DNA from: Deltaproteobacteria bacterium
Lineage (GTDB): Bacteria > Bdellovibrionota_C > UBA2361 > JAFLCA01
DNA: 44,450 bases
Assembly: GCA_017302875.1 (NCBI GenBank)
Contig: JAFLCA010000008.1
Location: 1-44,450, forward strand
Reading direction: 5' to 3'
Shown: positions 1 through 9,460 of the stretch, in pieces
Numbering within the stretch: position 1 is the stretch's first letter
How the letters are laid out: each line of letters starts with the position of its first letter
Notes under the pieces: model-generated
Told to the model about the DNA's origin: nothing
Databases searched by the model: none
The model's input: the letters and a program-made list of their open reading frames with translations, nothing else
Made by a program: the position numbers and the translations under genes

Positions 1-28
1 TTCTCCTAATGTACTGAAAGCATTGATA

Positions 29-54
29 TTAAGATGCATAAAAATCGCCGATAG
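29..54 (+). promoter_or_regulatory. Candidate sigma-28 (FliA) promoter of the flagellin gene
   Basis: The octamer GCCGATAG at 47-54 matches the sigma-28 -10 consensus GCCGATAA in seven of eight positions. A weak -35-like TTAAG lies at 29-33, about one base closer than the usual 15-base spacing from TAAA. Transcription would start near 62 and give a leader of about 100 bases. Flagellin genes are classic class 3 sigma-28 targets, so the position fits. The -35 match is poor, so the call is tentative. Confidence 0.5.
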
Positions 55-162
55 GAGCAACTATTTAGGCACCGTTTATCAATGATTTTGAGAACTTAGT
101 CGAAATCTACAGGTGAGGAAACTCCCGATTTTTGTTTCGGGCGGAATTACACGGATGTAGGT

Positions 163-1956
163 TTGGGCGTACTAAGTCTCAACTCCAATATCAATGCACT
201 TGCTGCGCGTCGACGTCTCGATGAAGGCTCGGCTGCGTTGCAACGTTCATTCGAGCGCCTCTCGTCCGGTTTGCGCATCAATCACGCCTCAGATGATGCG
301 GCAGGACTTGCGATTGCGATGGGCCTTGCTGTCTCGTCGCGAATTTTCTCTCAAGGTGTCAGAAACGTAAACGATGGAATTAGTCTGCTCAACGTTGCCG
401 AGGGTGCACTCGGCGATCTCGGCAGCATTGTTGAGCGCCTCAAAGAGCTGGCCACGAGTGCCGCGAGCTCCACCTTGTCGCTTACGCAGCGGCGCTCCCT
501 TGATAAGGAAGCGTATGAGCTTCAAAAGGAATTCAACCGAATCACTGACAGTACGCGCTTCAACGGACGCACTTTACTCGATGCTTCCTTTGGTAAACTT
601 CATATCCAGGCTGGAGTTGGTAGCAATGGATTGCTGGGATCGGATCTTGGCACCGCTCTGTCTGCAAATGTAGGAACCGGCGGATTTGGTACCGGGATTT
701 TTAGTTCTTTCAGTGGCAATACTCTACCGACTGACAACATTAGCGCCGATTTCAATAGAGATGGATATGATGACATCTTCGCGACGCTAACAAATGACAG
801 TGGTGCGATGGTCTTCTTGAGTAACGGCGACGGCACCTTTAAAGCCGGTGCAATTCTCGGGGGGGTGAATGGAAACGGGGCCGTTGGCGATGTGAACGGG
901 GATGGGATTATCGATATTCTTAGCTCAAATAACGTCTACCTCGGAAATGGCGATGGGACCTTTAGGGCGCCTAGCGGTTTTAGCCAGGACGTCGTTATGC
1001 AGGTTGCTGATATCAACAATGACGGCAAGCTTGATTATCTTGGCACTGATGGATCCGGTATCGTCGTCAGACTTGGAAATGGAAATGGAACGTTCGGAAG
1101 TTCCTTGTCGCTCGCGAATTCTGCCGGCGATGACTTCAAGGTCGGAGACTTCACAGGGGATGGAATTTTAGATATTGCTTTGGCTCATTCGACGGCGGTG
1201 CGAATCTTCCAGGGCGCGGGGAATGGCTCCTTCTCCCTGTTGAGTGATGTCGCGGTCGGCACCGCTGATAGTGTGAGGGTTGCCGATTTCAATCACGACG
1301 GGCTGTCGGATGTTTACGTGACGAGCGGAGAAATTCTGCTTTCAAACGGAAACGGCACCTTCAAAACTTCGGCGACCGTATCAGACTTCTGGGATGCAGG
1401 TGTTTTGGACGTTAACGGCGACGGAATCATTGATATCCTAGCTCAGGATGGAGCGACCACCGAAACGTTACTCGGAAATGGGGATGGGACATTCAAGTCT
1501 GCGTCTTCCTTTGTGATGTCTACCTTTCTCGGGCGCTCCGCGTTCGGCGACTTTAACGGCGATGGAGCGATTGATAGTGCTTATGGAAATCAGGTCGGCA
1601 CTGGATTATGGGTCAATCTAGCCAACGCCAGATCGGCAACTTCTATCGGAAGGCTTGATTTGCTGAGCGCGTCGAGCGCTCGATCCTCACTTACGACGCT
1701 TGAGGCTATTGGGCTTCGCATTAGTAAGGAGCTAAGCGCCATCGGCAGCACCCAGAGTCGTTTGCAGGCGGCAGGAAACGTACTTGAGCAGAGTGCTTTG
1801 AATTTTACGGCAGCGGGATCGCGAATTCGCGATGTTGATGTAGCCCAGGAAAGCGCTACTCTTCTTTCTCGGCAGATTCAGCAGCAGGCAGCAGCAGCGA
1901 TCCTGGGGCAGGCCAATCAGGTCCCGGCCCTGGCTCTTACGCTCTTGCGCGGCTAA
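163..1956 (+). CDS. fliC: Flagellin with an inserted seven-repeat FG-GAP/VCBS domain
   Basis: Structural subunit of the flagellar filament, secreted through the flagellar export apparatus. Residues 1 to about 165 are the conserved N-terminal D0/D1 helices (LSSGLRIN at 34-41, DDAAGLAI at 44-51). Residues about 505-597 are the C-terminal D1/D0 helices, ending ALTLLRG. Between them, in place of the usual hypervariable D2/D3 region, residues about 190-487 hold seven repeats with a D-x-N-x-D-G calcium-loop signature, of the FG-GAP/VCBS type that folds as a beta-propeller in integrin alpha chains. At 597 aa it is longer than a typical flagellin of 270-500 aa. The start is TTG at 163; an upstream ATG at 155 is followed at once by a stop. 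The stop codon overlaps that of the convergent nadE. The flagellin assignment is firm; the propeller fold and any binding role are inference. Confidence 0.95.
   Translation: MGVLSLNSNINALAARRRLDEGSAALQRSFERLSSGLRINHASDDAAGLAIAMGLAVSSRIFSQGVRNVNDGISLLNVAEGALGDLGSIVERLKELATSAASSTLSLTQRRSLDKEAYELQKEFNRITDSTRFNGRTLLDASFGKLHIQAGVGSNGLLGSDLGTALSANVGTGGFGTGIFSSFSGNTLPTDNISADFNRDGYDDIFATLTNDSGAMVFLSNGDGTFKAGAILGGVNGNGAVGDVNGDGIIDILSSNNVYLGNGDGTFRAPSGFSQDVVMQVADINNDGKLDYLGTDGSGIVVRLGNGNGTFGSSLSLANSAGDDFKVGDFTGDGILDIALAHSTAVRIFQGAGNGSFSLLSDVAVGTADSVRVADFNHDGLSDVYVTSGEILLSNGNGTFKTSATVSDFWDAGVLDVNGDGIIDILAQDGATTETLLGNGDGTFKSASSFVMSTFLGRSAFGDFNGDGAIDSAYGNQVGTGLWVNLANARSATSIGRLDLLSASSARSSLTTLEAIGLRISKELSAIGSTQSRLQAAGNVLEQSALNFTAAGSRIRDVDVAQESATLLSRQIQQQAAAAILGQANQVPALALTLLRG
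730..1623 (+). repeat. Seven FG-GAP/VCBS repeats inside flagellin
   Basis: Seven imperfect protein repeats of 40-47 residues. Their D-x-N/T-x-D-G loops start at residues 196, 243, 283, 329, 375, 416 and 463. Most repeats also carry a later NGDGTF or NGNGTF turn, for example at 221-226, 262-267, 306-311, 396-401 and 439-444. Seven is the number of blades in integrin-type FG-GAP propellers, which suggests a closed domain on the filament surface. The DNA copies are diverged, so this does not look like a recent tandem expansion. Confidence 0.9.
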
Positions 1957-2789
1957 ATTTCACCGAACCAATGCGGATTTCTGCAATCAACCGTGACGGG
2001 TGCGCGGTGCTTGTGGAAGTGCGTTTTGTAGCGAGACACCACAAAATCTACGTGACGCGCTTCTAAGCCGTCAAACTCTGGAAGCTTCGTATGTATCTGG
2101 GGAACATCGAGCCCACGCTTGATGGCGTGATAAAGAGCAAGCGTGGCCTGTTCAAGCTCATCGTAGGTAAAGCCGAGCTCGCCGAAATCGGTCTGGTCGG
2201 CATACAAACCTGCGGAAGGTGGGGCTTCAGTGATGCTGCTAGGCACTCCATAGTGTTCAGCCAATTGGTAGACTTCGGACTTCACCAAATCGGAAAGAAT
2301 GAAAATGTCTGCTAAGGCGTCTCCACCTTTCGTGTCATATCCAATTAAGTCCTCTGAAAGGTGTCCGGTGCCCATAACGCGTACGCGCTTTTTGCTGGTC
2401 AAGCTTAATTCGCCGCAGATTGAATAGAGTGCATTCATGCGCACACGCGGTCGAATGTTTGCTTTCGTTAGCAACTGTAGTGATTGGTTTGGGAACTGCG
2501 CTTGAATCTCTTTCTCGAGCGCGCGGCAGCTATCGCCGACGGGTACGATGTGGTGATGCGCTCTGAGGCGAGTGGCGAGCTCCGCGCTGCGAGCATTGAA
2601 TGTGGTTACATCGACCTGGTCGTACGGCATGGAGACCAGGTGAACGTGGTCGGTGCCGAGCGCAGCTACGCAAATTGAGGCCACGACGCTACTGTCGACA
2701 CCACCGCTGGTCCCAATAACTGCAAGGTCCGTAAAATCTCGGACGCTTTTTTCAAGAAAGTGGGAAACTGCCGCGATGTCTTTGATCAT
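1953..2789 (-). CDS. nadE: NAD+ synthetase, probably ammonia-dependent
   Basis: Final step of NAD biosynthesis: amidation of nicotinic acid adenine dinucleotide using ATP. The 278-aa protein has the ATP-pyrophosphatase P-loop SGGVDSS near residues 29-35. It also has family motifs KANIRPRVRMNALY, GTGHLSEDLIGYDTKGGDA and PSAGLYADQTDFGELG. There is no N-terminal glutaminase (nitrilase) domain, so ammonia rather than glutamine should be the nitrogen donor. The ATG is preceded by a GAGAG purine run. The stop shares bases 1954-1955 with the flagellin stop, leaving no room for a terminator between the convergent genes. A second NAD gene, nadA, lies about 14 kb away on the same strand. Confidence 0.93.
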   Translation of the reverse strand: MIKDIAAVSHFLEKSVRDFTDLAVIGTSGGVDSSVVASICVAALGTDHVHLVSMPYDQVDVTTFNARSAELATRLRAHHHIVPVGDSCRALEKEIQAQFPNQSLQLLTKANIRPRVRMNALYSICGELSLTSKKRVRVMGTGHLSEDLIGYDTKGGDALADIFILSDLVKSEVYQLAEHYGVPSSITEAPPSAGLYADQTDFGELGFTYDELEQATLALYHAIKRGLDVPQIHTKLPEFDGLEARHVDFVVSRYKTHFHKHRAPVTVDCRNPHWFGEI

Positions 2790-2904
2790 GAGCTCTCTTT
2801 ATCCTCGAATGGGCGTTTTGAAGGAGAATAACCGAGCCTTTGTGCCTAGGTAAACCGGCAAGGCCTAAAAAGTCAGCTCTAAGCGACTGTTATTTCAGCG
2901 CTTC

Positions 2905-2933
2905 TTGCTTTAATTTCAAAAATTCTGCAAGAT
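2905..2933 (+). promoter_or_regulatory. Candidate tRNA-Met promoter with GC-rich discriminator
   Basis: TTGCTT at 2905-2910 and CAAGAT at 2928-2933 are 17 bases apart. They are followed by a GC-rich stretch (GCGCCC, 2935-2940) like the discriminator of stringently controlled stable-RNA promoters. The -10 match is weak; position just ahead of the tRNA is the main support. Confidence 0.35.
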
Positions 2934-2956
2934 TGCGCCCTAGCTTTTCAACCTAA

Positions 2957-3030
2957 GGCGACGTAGCTCAGCTGGCTAGAGCACGACACTCATAATGTCG
3001 GGGTCCGTGGTTCGAGTCCACGCGTCGCTA
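2957..3030 (+). tRNA. tRNA-Met (anticodon CAT), elongator type
   Basis: A complete cloverleaf can be drawn by eye. Acceptor arms are 2957-2963 and 3023-3029, with a G-U first pair. D stem GCTC/GAGC is at 2966-2969/2979-2982. Anticodon stem CGACA/TGTCG is at 2984-2988/2996-3000, with anticodon CAT at 2991-2993. T stem is at 3006-3010/3018-3022 with loop TTCGAGT, and the discriminator is A3030. No CCA is encoded. The body resembles elongator tRNA-Met rather than initiator, since position 1 is paired. A tRNA-Ile with lysidine-modified CAT is a less likely alternative. Confidence 0.93.
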
Positions 3031-3184
3031 CTCTTTTGCTCCCGTAATTCCTTGAGTCTCCACTTCCGTTTTGGCCGCCTTGAGCTTCGGTCCATTAGTT
3101 CCCATTGCTTAGCGCTCACACTATGCTAACAATTACCTAACACTTCGTCGTTTCGAGTGGACCTTTCTTTCCTTTATTCGTTTA

Positions 3185-3838
3185 GTGAGCAGAGTAAGCA
3201 CCGCTTCCGTCGCTCCTGATTTACAGGTCTCGCCTGTCGAGCTGCCTTCTGCTCGCGCTCTGACTGGGCCGCGCGGGGGACTGTCGGGCGTTCCTCGTGA
3301 TCCCGAGCTGAATGCGCATCTGCATGGTGTTACCGCAGCTCGTGTAATTCTTTTTAATCCAGATAACCCTGCCGAGGTGGTCATGCGCCAAGGGAAAAGC
3401 GGGGCCTATGGTCTGATTGGTGGTGGCCTTCTCGTGGGTGAGCACCCCGTGCTTTGCGCTTTGCGAGAGGGTCGAGAGGAGAGCCGGGTGCGGAGCTTCC
3501 CTAATCTGGGATTCGTTAGCGTGCTGGTGCACGAGACTAAGGGCATATGGCTTAATCGCAGCGTTTGGGAGTCCTGGGGATATTCTTCTCAGGGCCGGGC
3601 AGTTGAGGGAGATTCGATTCGGGTTGCAAACATTCGAACTGCCATTTTCTCCGCCCCATTAAGCGAGCCCTTTCGTGAGCGCACGGTAGAAGGGCGCTCT
3701 GTGCGACTCTTGGACGTCAGTAGTCCCGAATGCGCCGAGCAGATCCGACCCATGTTTCAGCATCTTTTGGGTCTGTGGGCCGACAGGCTCGTCAATCGCT
3801 CCGCTATCCCGCCACGTATTCGATATACGCGCGGTTAG
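3185..3838 (+). CDS. Nudix hydrolase family protein with an imperfect Nudix box
   Basis: A 217-aa protein whose central region (about residues 48-150) has the Nudix fold pattern. The box reads G-x5-E-x7-R-E-G-R-E-E-S-R-V near residues 77-98, keeping the metal-binding R-E and E-E. It departs from the consensus at the hydrophobic position (Gly) and at the conserved Gly (Arg). Nudix enzymes cleave nucleoside diphosphates linked to another group; the substrate here cannot be told. The C-terminal part (about 150-217) does not look like the winged helix of the NAD regulator NrtR, despite the nearby nadE. The GTG start at 3185 has no clear Shine-Dalgarno sequence and could be wrong. Confidence 0.7.
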   Translation: MSRVSTASVAPDLQVSPVELPSARALTGPRGGLSGVPRDPELNAHLHGVTAARVILFNPDNPAEVVMRQGKSGAYGLIGGGLLVGEHPVLCALREGREESRVRSFPNLGFVSVLVHETKGIWLNRSVWESWGYSSQGRAVEGDSIRVANIRTAIFSAPLSEPFRERTVEGRSVRLLDVSSPECAEQIRPMFQHLLGLWADRLVNRSAIPPRIRYTRG

Positions 3839-3863
3839 GGTAGCTAGGTAGCCGATCTCTTAC

Positions 3864-3898
3864 GTTGAAATTTCCAAAATAATGGTTACCTTATATAC
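3864..3898 (+). promoter_or_regulatory. Possible heat-shock-like promoter ahead of dnaJ-clpB
   Basis: GTTGAAA at 3864-3870 resembles the sigma-32 -35 element CTTGAAA. The downstream ACCTTATATA (3888-3897) is only a loose match to the sigma-32 -10 region, with a spacer longer than usual. As a sigma-70 promoter the spacing to TATATA would be too long. Listed because dnaJ and clpB are typical heat-shock genes; the evidence is weak. Confidence 0.25.
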
Positions 3899-3904
3899 AG
3901 CGTT

Positions 3905-3935
3905 CCTGGAGATTTAATCCGGGGATTTTTGTTTT
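3905..3935 (+). terminator. Hairpin plus T-rich run in the dnaJ leader (attenuator-like)
   Basis: CCTGGA (3905-3910) pairs with TCCGGG (3918-3923) around a 7-base loop and is followed by ATTTTTGTTTT (3925-3935). This is the form of an intrinsic terminator. An alternative pairing, AATCC (3916-3920) with GGATT (3936-3940), would exclude it. Only about 16 bases separate the run from the dnaJ start codon. It is therefore either the terminator of the Nudix gene with readthrough, or an attenuator in the dnaJ-clpB leader. Confidence 0.45.
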
Positions 3936-3942
3936 GGATTAA

Positions 3943-4944
<1,002 letters not shown>

Positions 4945-4965
4945 TGCATTTTATTGACGAGGCTT

Positions 4966-7599
4966 ATGGATATTAATCGATTTACGCAAAAATGTCAGGA
5001 AGCATTTCATGAAGCGCAAGTGAAAGCAGTGCGCTTGGGCCATCAAGAAGTAGACGCCGAGCATCTACTGCTGGCCCTTCTTAATCAGAAAGACGGACTG
5101 ATTTCCAAGCTCTTTGATCGTCTTGGCATAAGCAATCCTGACTTTGTGGAAGGTCTGGAAAAAGAACTGGCCAAGCGCCCTTCAGTCTCCGGCCCTGGGG
5201 TTGAGCCTGGTACGATTTACTTTACTCAGCGCGTGAACAAAATAATGGTGCGCGCTGAAGAGGAAGCGAAACGTCTTAAGGATGAATACGTCTCTGTTGA
5301 GCATTTGGTTCTTGCGATGCTCGAAGAAGAAGGACGCGCCGGTATTGCTAAGCTGCTTAAGACCTTCCAAATCACTCGTGATAAGTTTCTTAAGGCTCTT
5401 ACTGAAGTTCGTGGAAATCAACGCGTAGTCAGTTCGAACCCCGAGCAGACCTATCAGGCACTTGAACGCTATGGGCGTGACCTGGTGCAAGAGGCGACCA
5501 AGGGTAAACTTGATCCCGTTATTGGCCGCGATTCCGAAATTAGGCGCACGATTCGAATCCTATCGCGCAAAACGAAAAACAATCCTGTTCTTATCGGCGA
5601 GCCGGGCGTCGGAAAGACCGCCATTATTGAAGGTTTGGCGCAGAGAATTGTTCGAGGCGACGTGCCGGAGGGCTTAAAGGATAAGACCATCTTCGCCCTC
5701 GATATGGGCGCCCTCGTTGCGGGAGCTAAATTTCGCGGAGAGTTCGAAGAGCGTTTAAAGGCAGTGCTTCAGGAGGTAAAGAACTCCGAAGGTAAAATCG
5801 TATTGTTCATTGACGAGCTGCACACGATCGTCGGTGCCGGTAAAGCCGAGGGAACCCTTGATGCCGGGAATATGCTTAAGCCGATGTTGGCGCGCGGGGA
5901 GCTGCACTGCATTGGCGCAACGACCTTAGATGAGTACCGACAACATCTGGAAAAAGACGCTGCCCTCGAGCGCCGCTTCCAGCCGGTCATGGTCGAACCG
6001 CCATCCGTGGAAGACACCATCTCTATTTTGCGGGGCATTAAGGAGCGCTTCGAGATTCACCATGGCGTGAAGATTCAGGATAACGCTCTGATTGCTGCGG
6101 CGCAGTTGTCTGATCGTTATATCTCTGACCGCTTTCTGCCTGATAAGGCGATTGATTTAGTGGATGAGGCTTGCGCCACTATTCGCACCGAAATTGATTC
6201 CATGCCGGCTGAGCTCGACGAAGTAACGCGTCGCGTGATGCAGCTAGAAATCGAAGAAGCTGCGCTCAAGAAAGAGAATGACGAGAACAGCTTGGCTAAA
6301 CTGGCGACCTTGCGGAAAGAGTTGTCGAACCTTAAAGATCGCTCTTCGGTGATGAAGGCGCAGTGGGAAGCCGAAAAGGCAGCGATTCAAAAGCTGCAAG
6401 TTTCGCGCGCCCAGATTGAGGCTGTTCGCCGCGATATCGAGAAGGCAGAGCGAGATTACGACCTAAATCGAGCCGCGGAGTTAAAACACGGCAAGCTGCC
6501 GCAGCTGGAGAAGACTCTAAAGGCCGAAGAAGCGGCGCTTGCGAAGAAGCAGGTCGGTGCGCAGCTTTTGCACGAAGAGGTCACTGATCAGGAGATTGCG
6601 GAGATCGTCGCGCGCTGGACCGGTATTCCTGTTACTCGTTTGGTAGAGGGCGAGAAGCATAAGCTCCTTAAGCTTGACGAGATTCTGCATGAGCGCGTTA
6701 TCGGACAAGACGAGGCGGTTCGCTATGTCGCAGATGCGGTTATTCGTGCACGTTCTGGCATGAAGGATCCGCGTCGACCCATCGGATCGTTTTTGTTTCT
6801 CGGCCCGACTGGTGTCGGAAAAACGGAGCTCGCAAAGACGCTGGCCCAGGCTCTTTTCGATTCCGAGAATAATCTTATTCGCATCGATATGAGCGAATAC
6901 ATGGAGAAGTATTCCGTCAGTCGTTTGCTTGGGGCACCGCCAGGGTATGTCGGATACGAAGAGGGTGGCCAGCTTACGGAAGCAGTACGCAGAAAACCAT
7001 ACTCCGTGATTCTGTTCGACGAAATCGAAAAGGCGCATGGGGACGTGTTCAACGTATTGTTGCAGATACTGGACGATGGACGTGTCACTGATTCTCAGGG
7101 ACGCACGGTAGATTTCAAGAACACCGTCATTATCCTTACCTCGAATGTAGGCTCGCAGTACCTGCTTGAAGGTATAACGGAGAGTGGTGAGATTAAGGAG
7201 TCAGCGCGTGAATCCGTGATGAAGGAACTGCGCGGAATGTTCCGCCCGGAGTTCTTGAATCGCATTGATGAGATCGTGCTCTTCAAGCCTTTGACCTTAA
7301 GCGAGATTACTTCGATCGTAGATTTGTTGCTCGAAGACATGCGGCGGCGCCTGTCGGAGCGTAATATAAAGATCGAAATCAGTGATGCAGCCAAAGAGTT
7401 CGTTGCCCAAAAAGGCTACGATCCTGTGTACGGTGCGCGGCCGTTGAAGCGCTATTTGCAACGGGAACTCGAAACCAAGGTCGGACGTGCTCTGATTGCC
7501 GATGAGATAGTGGATGGTTCGACTCTGCATATTGATGCCCGAAAGGGGGAGCTCGCCATTACCGCGACCGCTCCTGGCAAGGTAGAAGCAGCCGCTTAA
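4966..7599 (+). CDS. clpB: ATP-dependent disaggregase ClpB
   Basis: Hexameric Hsp104-family disaggregase that threads proteins out of aggregates together with DnaK and DnaJ. At 877 aa it has the family's usual length. The Clp N-domain is at about 1-150. The first AAA+ module has Walker A GEPGVGKT at 211-218. A coiled-coil middle domain lies at about 405-530, and the second AAA+ module has Walker A GPTGVGKT at 613-620 and pore loop [13 protein letters not shown]. The start was set at ATG 4966, giving MDINRFTQK as in homologues and GAGG just upstream; a TTG at 4954 in the same frame is less likely. Pairing with the J protein points to a heat-shock unit. Confidence 0.97.
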   Translation: MDINRFTQKCQEAFHEAQVKAVRLGHQEVDAEHLLLALLNQKDGLISKLFDRLGISNPDFVEGLEKELAKRPSVSGPGVEPGTIYFTQRVNKIMVRAEEEAKRLKDEYVSVEHLVLAMLEEEGRAGIAKLLKTFQITRDKFLKALTEVRGNQRVVSSNPEQTYQALERYGRDLVQEATKGKLDPVIGRDSEIRRTIRILSRKTKNNPVLIGEPGVGKTAIIEGLAQRIVRGDVPEGLKDKTIFALDMGALVAGAKFRGEFEERLKAVLQEVKNSEGKIVLFIDELHTIVGAGKAEGTLDAGNMLKPMLARGELHCIGATTLDEYRQHLEKDAALERRFQPVMVEPPSVEDTISILRGIKERFEIHHGVKIQDNALIAAAQLSDRYISDRFLPDKAIDLVDEACATIRTEIDSMPAELDEVTRRVMQLEIEEAALKKENDENSLAKLATLRKELSNLKDRSSVMKAQWEAEKAAIQKLQVSRAQIEAVRRDIEKAERDYDLNRAAELKHGKLPQLEKTLKAEEAALAKKQVGAQLLHEEVTDQEIAEIVARWTGIPVTRLVEGEKHKLLKLDEILHERVIGQDEAVRYVADAVIRARSGMKDPRRPIGSFLFLGPTGVGKTELAKTLAQALFDSENNLIRIDMSEYMEKYSVSRLLGAPPGYVGYEEGGQLTEAVRRKPYSVILFDEIEKAHGDVFNVLLQILDDGRVTDSQGRTVDFKNTVIILTSNVGSQYLLEGITESGEIKESARESVMKELRGMFRPEFLNRIDEIVLFKPLTLSEITSIVDLLLEDMRRRLSERNIKIEISDAAKEFVAQKGYDPVYGARPLKRYLQRELETKVGRALIADEIVDGSTLHIDARKGELAITATAPGKVEAAA

Positions 7600-7608
7600 G
7601 GGCCAGGT

Positions 7609-7627
7609 AGGCCAACATAGGCCTTTT
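7609..7627 (+). terminator. Weak intrinsic terminator after clpB
   Basis: AGGCC (7609-7613) pairs with GGCCT (7620-7624) around a 6-base loop, and the stem runs into TTTT. The stem is short. Position right after clpB and before the bioF promoter supports it. Confidence 0.45.
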
Positions 7628-7653
7628 AGCGACACGGTGGGTTTTTGCTAACC

Positions 7654-7682
7654 TTGAGCAAGATTACCTAGGGGTGTAAACT
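7654..7682 (+). promoter_or_regulatory. Candidate sigma-70 promoter of the biotin operon
   Basis: TTGAGC (7654-7659) and TAAACT (7677-7682) are separated by 17 bases. The bioF ATG begins nine bases after the -10 element and has no nearby Shine-Dalgarno, so the mRNA may be leaderless or nearly so. No convincing BirA operator palindrome was found here. Confidence 0.5.
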
Positions 7683-7691
7683 GCCGCCCCT

Positions 7692-8846
7692 ATGCCGCGA
7701 GCGCCCCAACATATAGAAGCCCGCTTCGAGAGTGCCCTTGAGGCCCGTGCTGCTTCATCGGCGCTGCGCAGTCTTTCGGTCGGTGCGGGAATCGACTTCT
7801 GCTCGAATGACTACTTGGGCCTGGCTCGTTCTTCGCGATTAGCTGAAGAGATCCTCGCAGTTCAGGGAGAGATGGGGGTTGTCTCCAATGGCGCGACCGG
7901 ATCTCGGCTCATTTCCGGAAATTCCGATTTTGCCGAGAAACTCGAAGCCCGTATCGCGGGCTTTCACGCTGCCGAGGCGGCCCTGCTTTTTTCTTCAGGC
8001 TACTCAGCCAACATCGGTCTCTTGTCAGCGATTGCGTCGCGACACGACACAATTCTCTACGACGAATACGTGCATGCCTCGATTCGTGACGGCATTCGTC
8101 TCGGTTTTGCGGGTTCGTTCTCTTTTCGCCATAACGACGTCGCCGATCTCGAGCGCCGCTTGATGCGCACTCGTGGGAGTGTCTTCGTCGTAGTTGAGTC
8201 GCTCTATTCGATGGATGGGGATATAGCGCCGCTGCGAGAGATTGCGGCTCTGTGTGCTGATTATGGTGGTGCACTGATTGTTGACGAAGCCCACGCCGGG
8301 GGAGTTTTTGGGGAATCGGGAGCCGGTATCGTCCCCGCGCTAAAGCTCGCGGATAGCGTTTTCGCTCGGGTCTATACGTTTGGCAAAGCGCTTGGCATTC
8401 ACGGTGCGGCTGTGGTGGGTAGCGATGTATTGCGGAGATATCTGATTAATTTTGCACGTTCCTTCATATACACCACCGCGCAGCCCCCGCACGCTTTAGC
8501 CGCGATTGGTGCTGCCTATCGCTTGCTCCCGAATTTGACCGCGGAACGTAAGCAGGTTTCCACTTTGAGTGCTTCCTTCGATGCGGCCTGCGAGCGAGCG
8601 GGGATCGCGGAACGAGTATCCGCTGAGGGCTCCCCCGTGAAGTCCATCTTGATTCCCGGAAACAGCGCCGTACAAAAGGTAGCAGAAGAGCTGCGTCGCC
8701 GTGGATTCGACGTTCGTGCGATTCGAAGTCCTGCGGTGCCCGCCGGTAAGGAGCGCTTGCGTGTCTGTTTGCATGCGCATAATTCTACGCAGGAGGTTGA
8801 GTCCTTTATTACGGCATGCGCAGAAAGTCTAAGGAGGGCCGAGTGA
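7692..8846 (+). CDS. bioF: 8-amino-7-oxononanoate synthase
   Basis: PLP-dependent decarboxylative condensation of pimeloyl thioester with L-alanine, the first dedicated ring-assembly step of biotin synthesis. The 384-aa protein is full length. Visible features are SNDYLGLA at 38-45, the GATGSRLISGN loop, the VDEAHAGGVFG cofactor motif at about 197-207 and the PLP lysine K232 in TFGKALG. It is the first gene of bioF-bioD-bioA-ketoacyl synthase. Its TGA overlaps the GTG start of bioD. A related alpha-oxoamine synthase such as glycine C-acetyltransferase is excluded by the operon context. Confidence 0.94.
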   Translation: MPRAPQHIEARFESALEARAASSALRSLSVGAGIDFCSNDYLGLARSSRLAEEILAVQGEMGVVSNGATGSRLISGNSDFAEKLEARIAGFHAAEAALLFSSGYSANIGLLSAIASRHDTILYDEYVHASIRDGIRLGFAGSFSFRHNDVADLERRLMRTRGSVFVVVESLYSMDGDIAPLREIAALCADYGGALIVDEAHAGGVFGESGAGIVPALKLADSVFARVYTFGKALGIHGAAVVGSDVLRRYLINFARSFIYTTAQPPHALAAIGAAYRLLPNLTAERKQVSTLSASFDAACERAGIAERVSAEGSPVKSILIPGNSAVQKVAEELRRRGFDVRAIRSPAVPAGKERLRVCLHAHNSTQEVESFITACAESLRRAE

Positions 8847-9460
8847 AGGGCTACTTTGTGACAGGCATCGGAACCGATGTCGGGAAGACTGTCATAAGCG
8901 CCATTCTTGTGCAGGCGCTAGGGGCGGACTACTGGAAGCCAATTCAGGCGGGAAGTCTCGGCTTCACAGATTCGAATATCGTGCGTTCGCTGATTAGTAA
9001 CGCAGAATCGGTCATCCATCCTGAAGCGTATCGCCTTAACGCTCCAATGTCGCCCCACGCAGCGGCCCGCTTGGATGGTATTCACATAGAACTCGATACG
9101 CTCAGACTTCCGGCGGTGACTCGTCCGCTCATAGTTGAGGGAGCGGGCGGACTTATGGTGCCGCTTGATACGGGGTTCCTCGTGCGGGACTTAATCTCTT
9201 CGCTTGGCTTGCCCGTTATTCTTGTCTCGCGAAATTACCTCGGTAGCATCAATCATACGCTGCTTTCCGTAGAAGCTCTAAAGGCCAAGGGTATAGAGAT
9301 CGCTGGAATCATCTTCAATGGCGAGAGGAATGAAGATAGCGAGAGCTTTATTCTTGAACACACCGGAGTGCGCTTGCTTGGCGCTGTTGGAATCGAGGAA
9401 ATCATCGATCAGTCTACCGTCCTGCGCTATGCCGCTCACTTTAAGGAGGTTCTGCGATGA
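8843..9460 (+). CDS. bioD: Dethiobiotin synthetase
   Basis: ATP-dependent closure of the ureido ring: 7,8-diaminopelargonic acid plus CO2 gives dethiobiotin. The 205-aa protein opens with GYFVTGIGTDVGKT, the family P-loop (residues 8-16), and contains VEGAGGLMVPL in the switch region. The start is GTG at 8843, placed by AAGGAGG at 8831-8837 and by the four-base overlap with the bioF stop, which suggests translational coupling. An upstream ATG at 8816 would skip this Shine-Dalgarno sequence. The end overlaps bioA by four bases. Confidence 0.93.
   Translation: MKGYFVTGIGTDVGKTVISAILVQALGADYWKPIQAGSLGFTDSNIVRSLISNAESVIHPEAYRLNAPMSPHAAARLDGIHIELDTLRLPAVTRPLIVEGAGGLMVPLDTGFLVRDLISSLGLPVILVSRNYLGSINHTLLSVEALKAKGIEIAGIIFNGERNEDSESFILEHTGVRLLGAVGIEEIIDQSTVLRYAAHFKEVLR

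Noticed and set aside
163..1956. Two genes joined by an assembly error (flagellin plus a VCBS protein)
   Set aside because: Both flagellin ends are present once, in order and in one frame, with the repeats exactly where the variable domain belongs.
3185..3838. An NrtR-type NAD regulator
   Set aside because: The C-terminal part shows no winged-helix pattern, and the Nudix box still has its catalytic residues.
7640..7690. A BirA operator in front of bioF
   Set aside because: TGCTAACC and TGTAAACT half-sites are in the same orientation and do not form the expected inverted repeat with a 15-base spacer.
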